The position numbers and the translations under genes are program-made. Below the pieces are notes generated by a model. The model worked only from the letters and a program-made list of their open reading frames with translations, had not been told where the DNA came from and ran no database searches. From Pirellulaceae bacterium (GTDB taxonomy: Bacteria > Planctomycetota > Planctomycetia > Pirellulales > Pirellulaceae), in contig JABDKS010000398.1 of NCBI GenBank assembly GCA_013002105.1, forward strand, positions 1 to 44,389: DNA of 44,389 nt, written 5' to 3'. This document shows positions 33,581-41,669 of the stretch, piece by piece. Positions within the stretch are counted from its first letter, which is position 1; each line of letters starts with the position of its first letter.

Positions 33581-35212
33581 ATGAAGAAAGCCAGAGCGTT
33601 CTTGATGGGAAACGAAACCGAATATTCGATGGCGCTGGCACCGGATGAACCATCGGATATTCGTAGCTCCGAGTCGACGTCGCTGGTGCGTCGGCGTAAT
33701 TCACAGTTGCACGATGTGTTGTTGGCGGCCATTCGTGAGAGGCACGATTGGTTGCCGGATGTTCGTGGCAACGGCGGCATCTACATCGACAACGGAGCCA
33801 GGTACTACTTGGACACAGGCAATCACAACGAATTCAGTTCGCCGGAGTTGTCGACGCCGCGCGACTTGGCGACCTACGACCGGGCCGCCGAACGGATTTT
33901 GCGACGTGCTCAGGCGGACGTACGGGCCGGAGCCGACGGACTGAACATCGCCGTCACGAAAAGTAATATCAATTTTTCCATGCCGGATCGTGCGACTTGG
34001 GGGCTACACGAAGCCTACACCTGCCGAGTACCTCTCCGTGACGCGGCTCCGCAGCTGATGGCACATCTGGTCAGTCGAGTTCCCTATGCCGGCGCCGGTT
34101 ACTTGTCGGCGGAGTCGCGAGGGACGGGATTCGAACTTTCCCAGCGAGCCCGTCATATGACGCGGCCGATGGGTGTGGAGACGACTCGGGACCGAGCGAT
34201 TTTTTGCACACGGTCATGGAAGCCGTCGGACGTCAGTGAGACGGGATGGCGACGAACGAATCTGATCTGCAAAGACAGTCAGCGTTGTTCCTTTGGCGTT
34301 TACCTGAGCCATGGTGTGACCGGTTTGCTGTTCATGATCATCAACGAAGGCCATCGGATCGGTCGTACCATGAAACTGAAGAACCCGGTTGCCGCGATGC
34401 GATCCATTTCGCTCGATCCGACCTTGAAAGCACGCGTTGAGTTATCCGACGGACGTCAAGTGACCGCATTGGATATTCAGCGGACGTACCTGCGAGAGGC
34501 AAAGCCGCACGTCGAAAGTGGATGTTTCCCGCAGTGGACAGCCGAATTATGGAATCACTGGTCCGATACGGTCGATCAACTGGACAACGATCCGGGACAA
34601 TTGGCCGATCGCCTGGATACCTATTTGAAGTTCAAGCTGTTTGACCGGCAGCTCAAGCGGGCTGAATTGACTTGGCCGATGCTACGCGAAGCACTCGGCG
34701 TGTTAACGATGGCCCGACATCGAACAACCGAATCGGTGATCGCGGCAGTCTTGAGCGAGGATGGATCTCAGCTAAGCAAGGAGGACTTGGTCCTGTTCCG
34801 TCAGCTTTCGAGTCATCGGGATGTCAAACGTGTCGGTTTGGAAAGATTATGCTTCGCCGTCCGCTTACAAGCGGTCGAATTGAACTATCACGAATTGGGT
34901 GGACTGTTTGATCAGTTGAACGACGCCGGCAAGATTGACTCGGTCGTTGTCGACCCGGACGCAGTGGAACCGGCGATGCATCGTCCGCCCGCCGGTGGGC
35001 GGGCCGAAGCACGCAGCCAATCGATCGTCGAAGCGAGTGGGGAGGGCTGGGCGTGCGACTGGGAATACGTGATCCATCGCGCGGACAAGCAGTGGTACGA
35101 CCTGCGCGATCCGTTCAGCAACGAACGAGAGTTGACGACGTTTCCAGATGATTCCCAATTGGCACGTTCTTCCAGCATGTTGGCCAGCCTGATCTCGCGT
35201 TTGAGTGACTAG
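33581..35212 (+). CDS. PafA/Dop family enzyme 2
   Basis: The ATG at 33581 gives 543 residues starting MKKARAFLMGNETEYSMAL, with the canonical ExEY nucleotide/metal site; the frame is open from 33542. It continues with NGARYYLDTGNHNEFSSPEL and STPRDLATYDRAAERIL, which look very like the Dop segment (HPEYSSPE, NPRD). Further family features are VSRVPYAGAGYLS and GFELSQRARHM. The better preserved Dop-like motifs make this the favoured deamidase/depupylase, leaving enzyme 1 as the favoured ligase, but this is inference. About 60 extra residues at the C-terminus have no clear match. It is the last gene of the operon; a copy of the hairpin repeat follows. Confidence 0.89.
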   Translation: MKKARAFLMGNETEYSMALAPDEPSDIRSSESTSLVRRRNSQLHDVLLAAIRERHDWLPDVRGNGGIYIDNGARYYLDTGNHNEFSSPELSTPRDLATYDRAAERILRRAQADVRAGADGLNIAVTKSNINFSMPDRATWGLHEAYTCRVPLRDAAPQLMAHLVSRVPYAGAGYLSAESRGTGFELSQRARHMTRPMGVETTRDRAIFCTRSWKPSDVSETGWRRTNLICKDSQRCSFGVYLSHGVTGLLFMIINEGHRIGRTMKLKNPVAAMRSISLDPTLKARVELSDGRQVTALDIQRTYLREAKPHVESGCFPQWTAELWNHWSDTVDQLDNDPGQLADRLDTYLKFKLFDRQLKRAELTWPMLREALGVLTMARHRTTESVIAAVLSEDGSQLSKEDLVLFRQLSSHRDVKRVGLERLCFAVRLQAVELNYHELGGLFDQLNDAGKIDSVVVDPDAVEPAMHRPPAGGRAEARSQSIVEASGEGWACDWEYVIHRADKQWYDLRDPFSNERELTTFPDDSQLARSSSMLASLISRLSD

Positions 35213-35532
35213 GTCGAGTGACTAATCGGACAGTGTTACTTAGGAATCACGGCGTCGTGTTTTTCCCATCCCAATAGCCGCACGGCGATAGCCGCGGTTC
35301 GTTGGGAAAACAACCGAGGCTATCGCCCATCGGCTAATGAAAAGCGGCGCTGTTCAGGAGTGCCGGGTGGATGGACAGCCACGTGGTGGCTGCGATGGTT
35401 GTCGCTGGACGTATGCCCAAAGTGAGCTGATCGCGATTTGTTTCGTGGGCGAGGCTTTTGCGATAGATTGTGTCGACGCAATCGGGGTGGATTGCGGTTG
35501 GAACACACCCTCGTAGACTGAAAGAGATCGCG
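35213..35532. other. Intergenic region after the tagging operon
   Basis: This 320-base gap holds the second hairpin repeat (35287-35353) and no gene. I saw no classical terminator with a T-run after the operon; the repeat's stem could serve that purpose. Confidence 0.5.
35287..35353 (+). repeat. REP-like hairpin repeat, copy 2
   Basis: Arms GATAGCCGCGGTT (35287-35299) and AACCGAGGCTATC (35312-35324) match copy 1 at 337 exactly. The 29-base tail is identical except for C instead of T at 35345, while the loop differs. It is the only large sequence shared by two intergenic regions of the window. Confidence 0.8.
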
Positions 35533-36210
35533 ATGGAACCTGCATTGATCGTGGGGGCGTCGATTTTTGGCGGCATTGCCTTGGTTGGAGGAATACTCTT
35601 TGCCGCTTACAAATTCGAGCAGGCTCGAACGGAGAAACTAAAGGCGATAGCCGATGAACTGGGACTGGAATTTTTTCCCAAGGGAGACGATTCCGTGAAG
35701 AATTCGCTGGGGCACCTGCAATTGTTTAACCGTGGCCACGGGCGACGTATGCAAAATATGCTTAGTGGCCAGTCAGACGAAATTGAGATGGCGATTTTTG
35801 GCTATCGCTACACGACCGGTGGAGGCAAGAATCAGCAGACGCATCAGCAAACGGTCATCAGTTTTCAGACGCCAGCTCTGTCACTGCCTGCATTCGAGTT
35901 ACGTCCCGAGCACATGTTTCATAAAATCGGCAAAGTGTTCGGATATCAAGACATCAATTTCAATTCGCATCCGGTGTTTTCCAAACGGTACTTGTTGCGG
36001 GGGAGCGACGAAGAGGCCATTCGAAAACTGTTTACGGCGGATGTGCTGGCATTTTTTGAGTCACAGCAGGGGATCAGTGTCGAGGCTGATCGAGATCGGT
36101 TGATCTATTACCGCAGTGGCAAACGCAGCAAGCCAGAGTTGTTGCGAGGTTTTATGGAAGAAGGTTTTCGCGTGTATGGTCTGCTTCAGCACGGATCATC
36201 CGGTGCGTAA
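35533..36210 (+). CDS. Membrane-anchored protein of unknown function
   Basis: The ATG at 35533, after AAGAGA, gives 225 residues. One N-terminal membrane helix (LIVGASIFGGIALVGGILFA) is followed by a soluble domain that begins LKAIADELGLEFFPKGD. It continues with LFNRGHGRRMQN, an IFGYRYTTGGG strand and QTVISFQTPAL, and ends near YYRSGKRSKPELL. This layout resembles DUF3137-like or related proteins of unknown role. It is alone, with 48 bases before a convergent gene. Confidence 0.7.
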   Translation: MEPALIVGASIFGGIALVGGILFAAYKFEQARTEKLKAIADELGLEFFPKGDDSVKNSLGHLQLFNRGHGRRMQNMLSGQSDEIEMAIFGYRYTTGGGKNQQTHQQTVISFQTPALSLPAFELRPEHMFHKIGKVFGYQDINFNSHPVFSKRYLLRGSDEEAIRKLFTADVLAFFESQQGISVEADRDRLIYYRSGKRSKPELLRGFMEEGFRVYGLLQHGSSGA

Positions 36211-36258
36211 TCGCCGACGACATAAGGTGATGCACCTGCACAGCGATCCGTTTTCTGA

Positions 36259-37458
36259 TTAGCTGCCGGTGCTGTCAGGCGTGGTTGCGTCGTCACTCGC
36301 ATCCGCGGCACTTCGTTGGGTCGTATCTCCCAATTCGGTTGGGTCGACGACGTGGATGTTGGTGGCCAGGTGTTCGTGAGCGATTCGTTGCACGTCGTCT
36401 TGGTCGACGCGTTTTTCGTGGTGCTTGGCCGATTTTTTGCTGGGCAGTCGACCGATATGGATCACTGGTTCACCCGGTTGAACGGCGGGCAATGTGGTCA
36501 TCCCAATCACGACGCCGGCAAAGGGTGCATCGAGTCGGTTTTGTTCGGCTGCCATCAGATCGCTGTTGGTCGCCAGCGGTTGGCCCTCGACCACGATGTC
36601 TCCCGGTGCCACGTGCATTGACATGAACCCGCCGCGTTCAGCGCGAATCCACTTGGTCTGCTTCAGCATGGCTTGCGAGGGTGGGATATCGGGCTGGCCC
36701 TCCATCATCTCCAGTTCTTTCAGGACGTTCAAAACGCCGCGTGTCATGCAATCTGCTACCGACGGTTCGACTTTCCAAACTTCACCGCCTTCGACAACGA
36801 TGGTGGGGCAATTCGCGGCAGTGGCTTCGCGCCGCAACGATCCTTTCGGGCCCGCTCCGGCCAACACGATGCCCGCACCGAATGCTTTTGCCAATCGCAT
36901 GCATGATTCGTTATTGAAATCGGCACGTGCGTTGGGAAAATTCGTTCGCCGAACCGCCGCGGTGTGCAGGTCGACGCCGTAGTCACAGCGGGCGACCAAT
37001 TCGTCAAAGATCACCCGTGCCAGGCGCGACGCCATGCTGCCGGTTTTGCTGCCGGGAAAGCAACGGTTCAGGTCGCGGCGGTCGGGTAAATAACGTGAAT
37101 GGCGCTCAAAGCCGAGGACATTCAGAACCGGAATCAGGAGCAGCGTTCCGGCGGTGAGTTTCCATTCGGGGTCAGCCAATAAGGTTCGAATCGCTCCGGT
37201 GCCATTCAGTTCGTCACCATGCAGAGCCGCGGAAACAAAGACGGTGGGACCCGGGCGAATTCCGCGACGGATGTGAATCGGAACGACCACGTCACGACTG
37301 CTGTAGCTTTCGGTAATTTCCAATTCGCCACTGGCCGACTGTCCCGGGCCCACTTGTTGGCCAAACCACCGTTGCGCTTCGTTGGGATCGGTTTTTTTCT
37401 GCATCGGGGGTGATTCGACCGACGCGGACTCAGCAGGTTCCGACTCGTTGGTGCTCAT
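36259..37458 (-). CDS. Succinylglutamate desuccinylase/aspartoacylase family zinc hydrolase
   Basis: The 399-residue protein has the AstE/aspartoacylase zinc site: HGDELNGTG (first His and Glu), then RRDLNRCFPG, and YGVDLHTA (third ligand His). The N-terminal 30 residues are polar, and the C-terminal 60 are acidic and low in complexity. A domain near 280-330 with SMHVAPGDIVVEGQPLAT resembles the beta-barrel or biotinyl-like cap of the family. Enzymes of this group cleave N-acyl amino acids or peptide-like amides; partner RimK-type ligases are common but absent here. The substrate is unknown. Confidence 0.88.
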   Translation of the reverse strand: MSTNESEPAESASVESPPMQKKTDPNEAQRWFGQQVGPGQSASGELEITESYSSRDVVVPIHIRRGIRPGPTVFVSAALHGDELNGTGAIRTLLADPEWKLTAGTLLLIPVLNVLGFERHSRYLPDRRDLNRCFPGSKTGSMASRLARVIFDELVARCDYGVDLHTAAVRRTNFPNARADFNNESCMRLAKAFGAGIVLAGAGPKGSLRREATAANCPTIVVEGGEVWKVEPSVADCMTRGVLNVLKELEMMEGQPDIPPSQAMLKQTKWIRAERGGFMSMHVAPGDIVVEGQPLATNSDLMAAEQNRLDAPFAGVVIGMTTLPAVQPGEPVIHIGRLPSKKSAKHHEKRVDQDDVQRIAHEHLATNIHVVDPTELGDTTQRSAADASDDATTPDSTGS

Positions 37459-37680
37459 AATCGTGTGTTTTTCATGAATGGCTGCCGCAGGTGTCCGCTC
37501 AGTATATCCGATGCTTTTGCGGACAAGTCTCCAGCGAGGATCCGATGCGGTTCGGCGTCTCCGCTTTGGTCCAGATAAATGCCGCTAGAGAGCCACCTGC
37601 TGCGATCTGTTCTCACGTGGCATAATTTCATCTGAGCCCATCAACGTAAATGCCCAGCGTCGTCACTGCCCACCCATGCA

Positions 37681-39108
37681 ATGAGCGATGCGTTGATTGA
37701 GATATTGGACGACACCATCATGGAAACTCCTTCACAAAACGACGAAGCAACCGAGATGGAGGATCGCCCATGGGAGCGATTGTTGCAGTTGGCGCAGCAG
37801 GGCGATGTCGAAGAATTAGAGCGATTCGTTAGTGAATTGTCGACGGCCGATCAAGCACTCGCGATTAGTCGTTTGGATGCGCACGAGCGTCCCCAAGTCT
37901 TGACGGCGTTGACGTCCGATGACGCCGCTGAATTGATTAGCCACTTGGGCGAAACCCAGGCGGCTCGCACGATCGAGATGCTGGAGCCCGACGACGCCGC
38001 GGCGATTGTGCACGAGCTACCCAGTGACGAACAGGCTGATGTTCTGGGGGACTTGAGCGAGGAAAAGGCCGAGGCGATTTTGCAGGCGTTGCCTGCCGAA
38101 GAAGCCGCCGCCGCCCGCACATTGACATCCTATCCCGACGATGTTGCTGGCGGATTGATGGTCTTGGAGATGCTCCGGTTTTACGAGCGAATGACCGTTG
38201 GCGATGTGATCAATGAACTGAGTGAACATGGAGAAAAGTACAGCGATTTTGACGTGCGCTATGCCTACGTCTGCGATGACCAAGAACGATTGATCGGTGT
38301 GTTGCCGATGCGAAACTTGCTGTTTGTCAAACGCAGTGCGCAGCTGAGCGATTTGATGATTCGCGAACCGCTATCGGTGTTGGATACAACGTCGCTGGAT
38401 GACCTGATCGAGTTTTTTGATACGCACGAGTATTTGGGTGTCCCGGTCGTTGACCCGGACGGTCAGTTGAAAGGGATTTTGCATCGCGAGGCGGTCGATT
38501 ACGAAGAGACCCGCGCGGCCGAAAGTGACTACTTGAAAAGCCAAGGGATCGTCGGCGGCGAAGAGCTGCGTACGATGCCGGTTTGGTTGCGATCGCGTCG
38601 GCGGCTTAGCTGGTTGAGCATCAATGTGGTGCTGAACATCGGAGCAGCAAGTGTGATTGCGTTTTTTCAAGAGACGCTGCAAGCAGTGATCGCTCTGGCC
38701 GTATTTTTGCCGATCATCAGTGACATGAGCGGTTGCAGTGGCAATCAGGCGGTTGCTGTCAGTATGCGCGAGTTGTCGTTGGGGTTGGTGCGACCGACGG
38801 AAATGTTGCGTGTCTGGTGGCAGGAGGTCTCGGTGGGCTTGATCAACGGTGCGGCGCTCGGTGTCTTGGTCGCCATCGTCGCGGTCCTGTTTAATGGCAA
38901 TGCCTATTTGGGTGTCGTGGTGGGCATCGCATTGTTTGCCAACACGATCATTGCTGTGTCGATCGGCGGTACAGTGCCGCTTTTGCTAAAACGATTCGGA
39001 TTTGACCCGGCCGTTGCCAGTGGCCCGCTATTGACCACCGTGACTGATATGTGCGGATTCTTTTTGGTATTGGGACTGGCAACCATGATGCTGTCCAAGC
39101 TGATTTAG
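37681..39108 (+). CDS. mgtE: Magnesium transporter MgtE
   Basis: The 475-residue protein contains the three MgtE parts in order. The cytosolic N domain of superhelical repeats includes ERPQVLTALTSDDAAELISH and DEQADVLGDLSEEKAEAILQ. A CBS pair follows (about 150-275, with LMIREPLSVLDTTSLDDLIE). The membrane domain of five helices begins near 315. The signature LPIISDMSGCSGNQAV carries the NQ ion-pathway motif. It opens when cytosolic Mg2+ is low. ATG at 37720 is an alternative start. Nearby is a divergent Nramp, perhaps a second metal transporter. Confidence 0.94.
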   Translation: MSDALIEILDDTIMETPSQNDEATEMEDRPWERLLQLAQQGDVEELERFVSELSTADQALAISRLDAHERPQVLTALTSDDAAELISHLGETQAARTIEMLEPDDAAAIVHELPSDEQADVLGDLSEEKAEAILQALPAEEAAAARTLTSYPDDVAGGLMVLEMLRFYERMTVGDVINELSEHGEKYSDFDVRYAYVCDDQERLIGVLPMRNLLFVKRSAQLSDLMIREPLSVLDTTSLDDLIEFFDTHEYLGVPVVDPDGQLKGILHREAVDYEETRAAESDYLKSQGIVGGEELRTMPVWLRSRRRLSWLSINVVLNIGAASVIAFFQETLQAVIALAVFLPIISDMSGCSGNQAVAVSMRELSLGLVRPTEMLRVWWQEVSVGLINGAALGVLVAIVAVLFNGNAYLGVVVGIALFANTIIAVSIGGTVPLLLKRFGFDPAVASGPLLTTVTDMCGFFLVLGLATMMLSKLI

Positions 39109-39242
39109 TCGATCGCAATCGCGGCATGCGAACCGTCATTCACATCATCGTGCCCACAACGCTCGTATACAAAACGTTACGCTGTGGGTCCCAGGTTGCG
39201 GCTGTTTTTTGACCTCTCAACGATGATGCGATAGCGACTGAC

Positions 39243-40148
39243 ATGAAACCATTTGATCTCCAAGTCAACGGGTATGCCGGAGTCGACTTCTGCGCCGACA
39301 ATCTGACAGCCGAAGACTTGCATCACGCCTGTAAGAAATTGGCTGCTGACGGTGTCGATTCCGTGCTTGCAACGTTGATTACCGATCGAGTCGATCGTTT
39401 GGTGGCCAAGCTGAAACATTTTGTGCAACTACGAGAGGCCGATTCGTTAGTGGAATTGGTGATCAAGGGGTTTCACATCGAAGGCCCGTTCTTGAATCCG
39501 ACCAAGGGGTACATCGGGGCCCATGACAGCGACGCGGTGGTGGAGGCGAACGTTGGTGACGCGCAACGCTTGTTGAGCGCCGCGGGGGGATTAACAAAAC
39601 TGGTGACGTTGGCGCCCGAGCACGATCCGGGCTTCAAAACGATCGATTTTTTGGTCAAGGAGGGTGTGACCGTTTCGGCGGGGCATTGCGATCCGACTTT
39701 GGATCAGCTGACCGAAGCGGTCGATCATGGGCTGACTATGGTGACCCATTTTGGCAACGGCTGTCCGCTGCAATTGGCACGTCATAACAATATTTTGCAA
39801 CGCGTGCTCCACTTACGAGATCGGCTGTGGATCTGTTTTATCCCCGACGGCGCCCACATCGAGTTTTTTGTTCTCAAAAACTATTTGGATCTCGTTGGGG
39901 TGGACCGCGCGATTATGGTCACCGACGCGATCTCGGCAGCCACTCTTGGTCCGGGACGATACGAAATATCGGGCATGTCGGTCGAAGTGGACGAGAGGGG
40001 CGTTGCGCGAAAACCGGGTTCAAAAAATCTTGCCGGGTCGACCGTCACGATGCCGGTCATCGCTGACAATTTAGCCAACCAACTTGGCTTCAGTGAGCAG
40101 GAAATCAGCAAGTTGATCGACGCCAATCCCCGAGCGGCTGTCTTGTAA
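39243..40148 (+). CDS. Minimal NagA-like amidohydrolase (N-acetylglucosamine-6-phosphate deacetylase family)
   Basis: The 301-residue protein begins at the barrel (KPFDLQVNGYAGVDF) and ends at NPRAAVL, so it lacks the flanking beta-sandwich that brings normal NagA to about 380 residues. Active-site features are kept: the metal Glu in GFHIEGPFLNP, His in SAGHCDPT and in THFGNGC, substrate-loop His in DGAHIE, and catalytic Asp in MVTDAISAA. LAGSTVTM is the usual C-terminal signature. It probably deacetylates an N-acetyl amino-sugar phosphate or related compound. No amino-sugar transporter or isomerase lies next to it. Confidence 0.85.
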   Translation: MKPFDLQVNGYAGVDFCADNLTAEDLHHACKKLAADGVDSVLATLITDRVDRLVAKLKHFVQLREADSLVELVIKGFHIEGPFLNPTKGYIGAHDSDAVVEANVGDAQRLLSAAGGLTKLVTLAPEHDPGFKTIDFLVKEGVTVSAGHCDPTLDQLTEAVDHGLTMVTHFGNGCPLQLARHNNILQRVLHLRDRLWICFIPDGAHIEFFVLKNYLDLVGVDRAIMVTDAISAATLGPGRYEISGMSVEVDERGVARKPGSKNLAGSTVTMPVIADNLANQLGFSEQEISKLIDANPRAAVL

Positions 40149-40262
40149 CGGCGGCTGCCTGATGAGCATGTCTGTCGGTTGCGATACGCCAACGGATCTG
40201 TGTCGCCGATCAGCGTGATGTCGCTTGCGACCAACCATTGTCCTTCGAAGTGGAAATGACTT

Positions 40263-41582
40263 ATGAAACGATTGCTCCGTTCAATTGGTCCTGCGATCAT
40301 CGTGGCCGCGGTAGTGCTCGGTCCTGGTTCGATCCTGACCAGTTCCAAAGTGGGTGCAACATTTGGTCTGATCGGCTTACCGGTTGTGTTTGGAGCGACA
40401 TTGCTGATGATCGCAATGGTTGCCCTATCAGCGCGACTGGGTGCGGTCTACGACGACAGTTTGTGCGATGAATTGGCAAAGCGACTCGGTCGCGGCGTTG
40501 CCGTTGCCATCGGATTGACGCTGTTCACGTTGGTTGCATTCTTTCAATCGTCCAACAACATCGCATTGGTCGGTGGTTTGGAGCCCATGTTTGGAGAGAC
40601 GCCGTTGCCGTTTGTCTGGCGAGCTGCGTTGCTGATAGCGGTCAATTTGTTGGTTGTTGGAAGTCTCTATCTGCTAAAGGATCTCTACAGCAGCGTCGAA
40701 TGGGCGATGAAAATTTTGATCGGCCTGATGACGATCGCATTTCTTTTTAATTTTTTGCTGATCTTTTGGGATCCACCTGAGATCGTCCGTAACGCAACCA
40801 GCGGCAGTGCCGCGGTCGCGGCAAACAACACGCGGGACTACTTGGCGCTGTTGGGGATGATCGGAACGACCTTCTCGGTTGGCGGTGCGTTTTACCAAGC
40901 CTACTTGGTTAAAGAGAAAGGTTGGGGGCTGGGCGAAGTTCGTGAGGGTGTAACCGATTCGATTATCAGTATGACGATGTTGGGTTTGGTGACAGCGATG
41001 ATCTTGGTCACGTCGTATCGCGTTTTTTACGGGCGGGCCGAACCGGTGGCGCTGTCATCGGTGGGGGACGTGGCGCGGCAGTTAGAACCATTGTTTGGGT
41101 CGGCCGCGAAAGTGATCTTTTGCGCGGGGATTTTGGCGGGCGGTTTGAGTTCCTTTTTGGTCAATGCACTGATCGGTGGGACCGTGATGGCTGATTCGCT
41201 GGGCAAGGGGTCGAAACTCGAGGACAAATGGCCGCTGCACCTGACGACCGTCGCCTTGTTGGTGGGTATGGCGGTTGCAATCGCGTCCATGGCCAAGGAG
41301 GGCAGTACCGTTCACTTGATCACGCTGGCCCAAGCGTTGACGGTGTTGGGAATTCCAGCCTTGGCTGCTTCCTTGATCTATTTGGGTACGCGGCAAGAAT
41401 TGACTGGCGAAAGAAAGGTTCCGCGATTGATCCTCGCGATTGCGATGATCGGCTTTGTGGTGGCGTGCGTACTGGCATGCCTGACGGCCAGCAAAGTGTA
41501 TCAAAAGCTATCCGCCAAACCGGTCGTGGTGATCATGGCCGATGGATGTTCCCAGGTGGATGCTCTTTCGAGTGAATGTTGA
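40263..41582 (+). CDS. Divergent Nramp family transporter
   Basis: The 439-residue protein has about eleven membrane segments and the Nramp layout, starting MKRLLRSIGPAIIVAAVVLG. The helix-1 motif DPGN, which binds the metal, reads GPGS here. The helix-6 MPHN region reads GAFYQAYLV. The later conserved GLSS...GT...M segment is kept as GGLSSFLVNALIGGTVM. Loss of the helix-1 Asp/Asn and helix-6 Met means that it is not a typical Mn2+/Fe2+ carrier; Nramp-related Mg2+ transporters also deviate at these sites. It lies in the same strand and region as mgtE and ends shortly before the protease fusion gene. Confidence 0.85.
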   Translation: MKRLLRSIGPAIIVAAVVLGPGSILTSSKVGATFGLIGLPVVFGATLLMIAMVALSARLGAVYDDSLCDELAKRLGRGVAVAIGLTLFTLVAFFQSSNNIALVGGLEPMFGETPLPFVWRAALLIAVNLLVVGSLYLLKDLYSSVEWAMKILIGLMTIAFLFNFLLIFWDPPEIVRNATSGSAAVAANNTRDYLALLGMIGTTFSVGGAFYQAYLVKEKGWGLGEVREGVTDSIISMTMLGLVTAMILVTSYRVFYGRAEPVALSSVGDVARQLEPLFGSAAKVIFCAGILAGGLSSFLVNALIGGTVMADSLGKGSKLEDKWPLHLTTVALLVGMAVAIASMAKEGSTVHLITLAQALTVLGIPALAASLIYLGTRQELTGERKVPRLILAIAMIGFVVACVLACLTASKVYQKLSAKPVVVIMADGCSQVDALSSEC

Positions 41583-41669
41583 ACGACTCACCGTTTGAAT
41601 CAACTAGAATGAGTCAAGCATTCTGCGCGATTCTTTGCGCTCGATTCTTTTTTATTTCGGATATCACGT

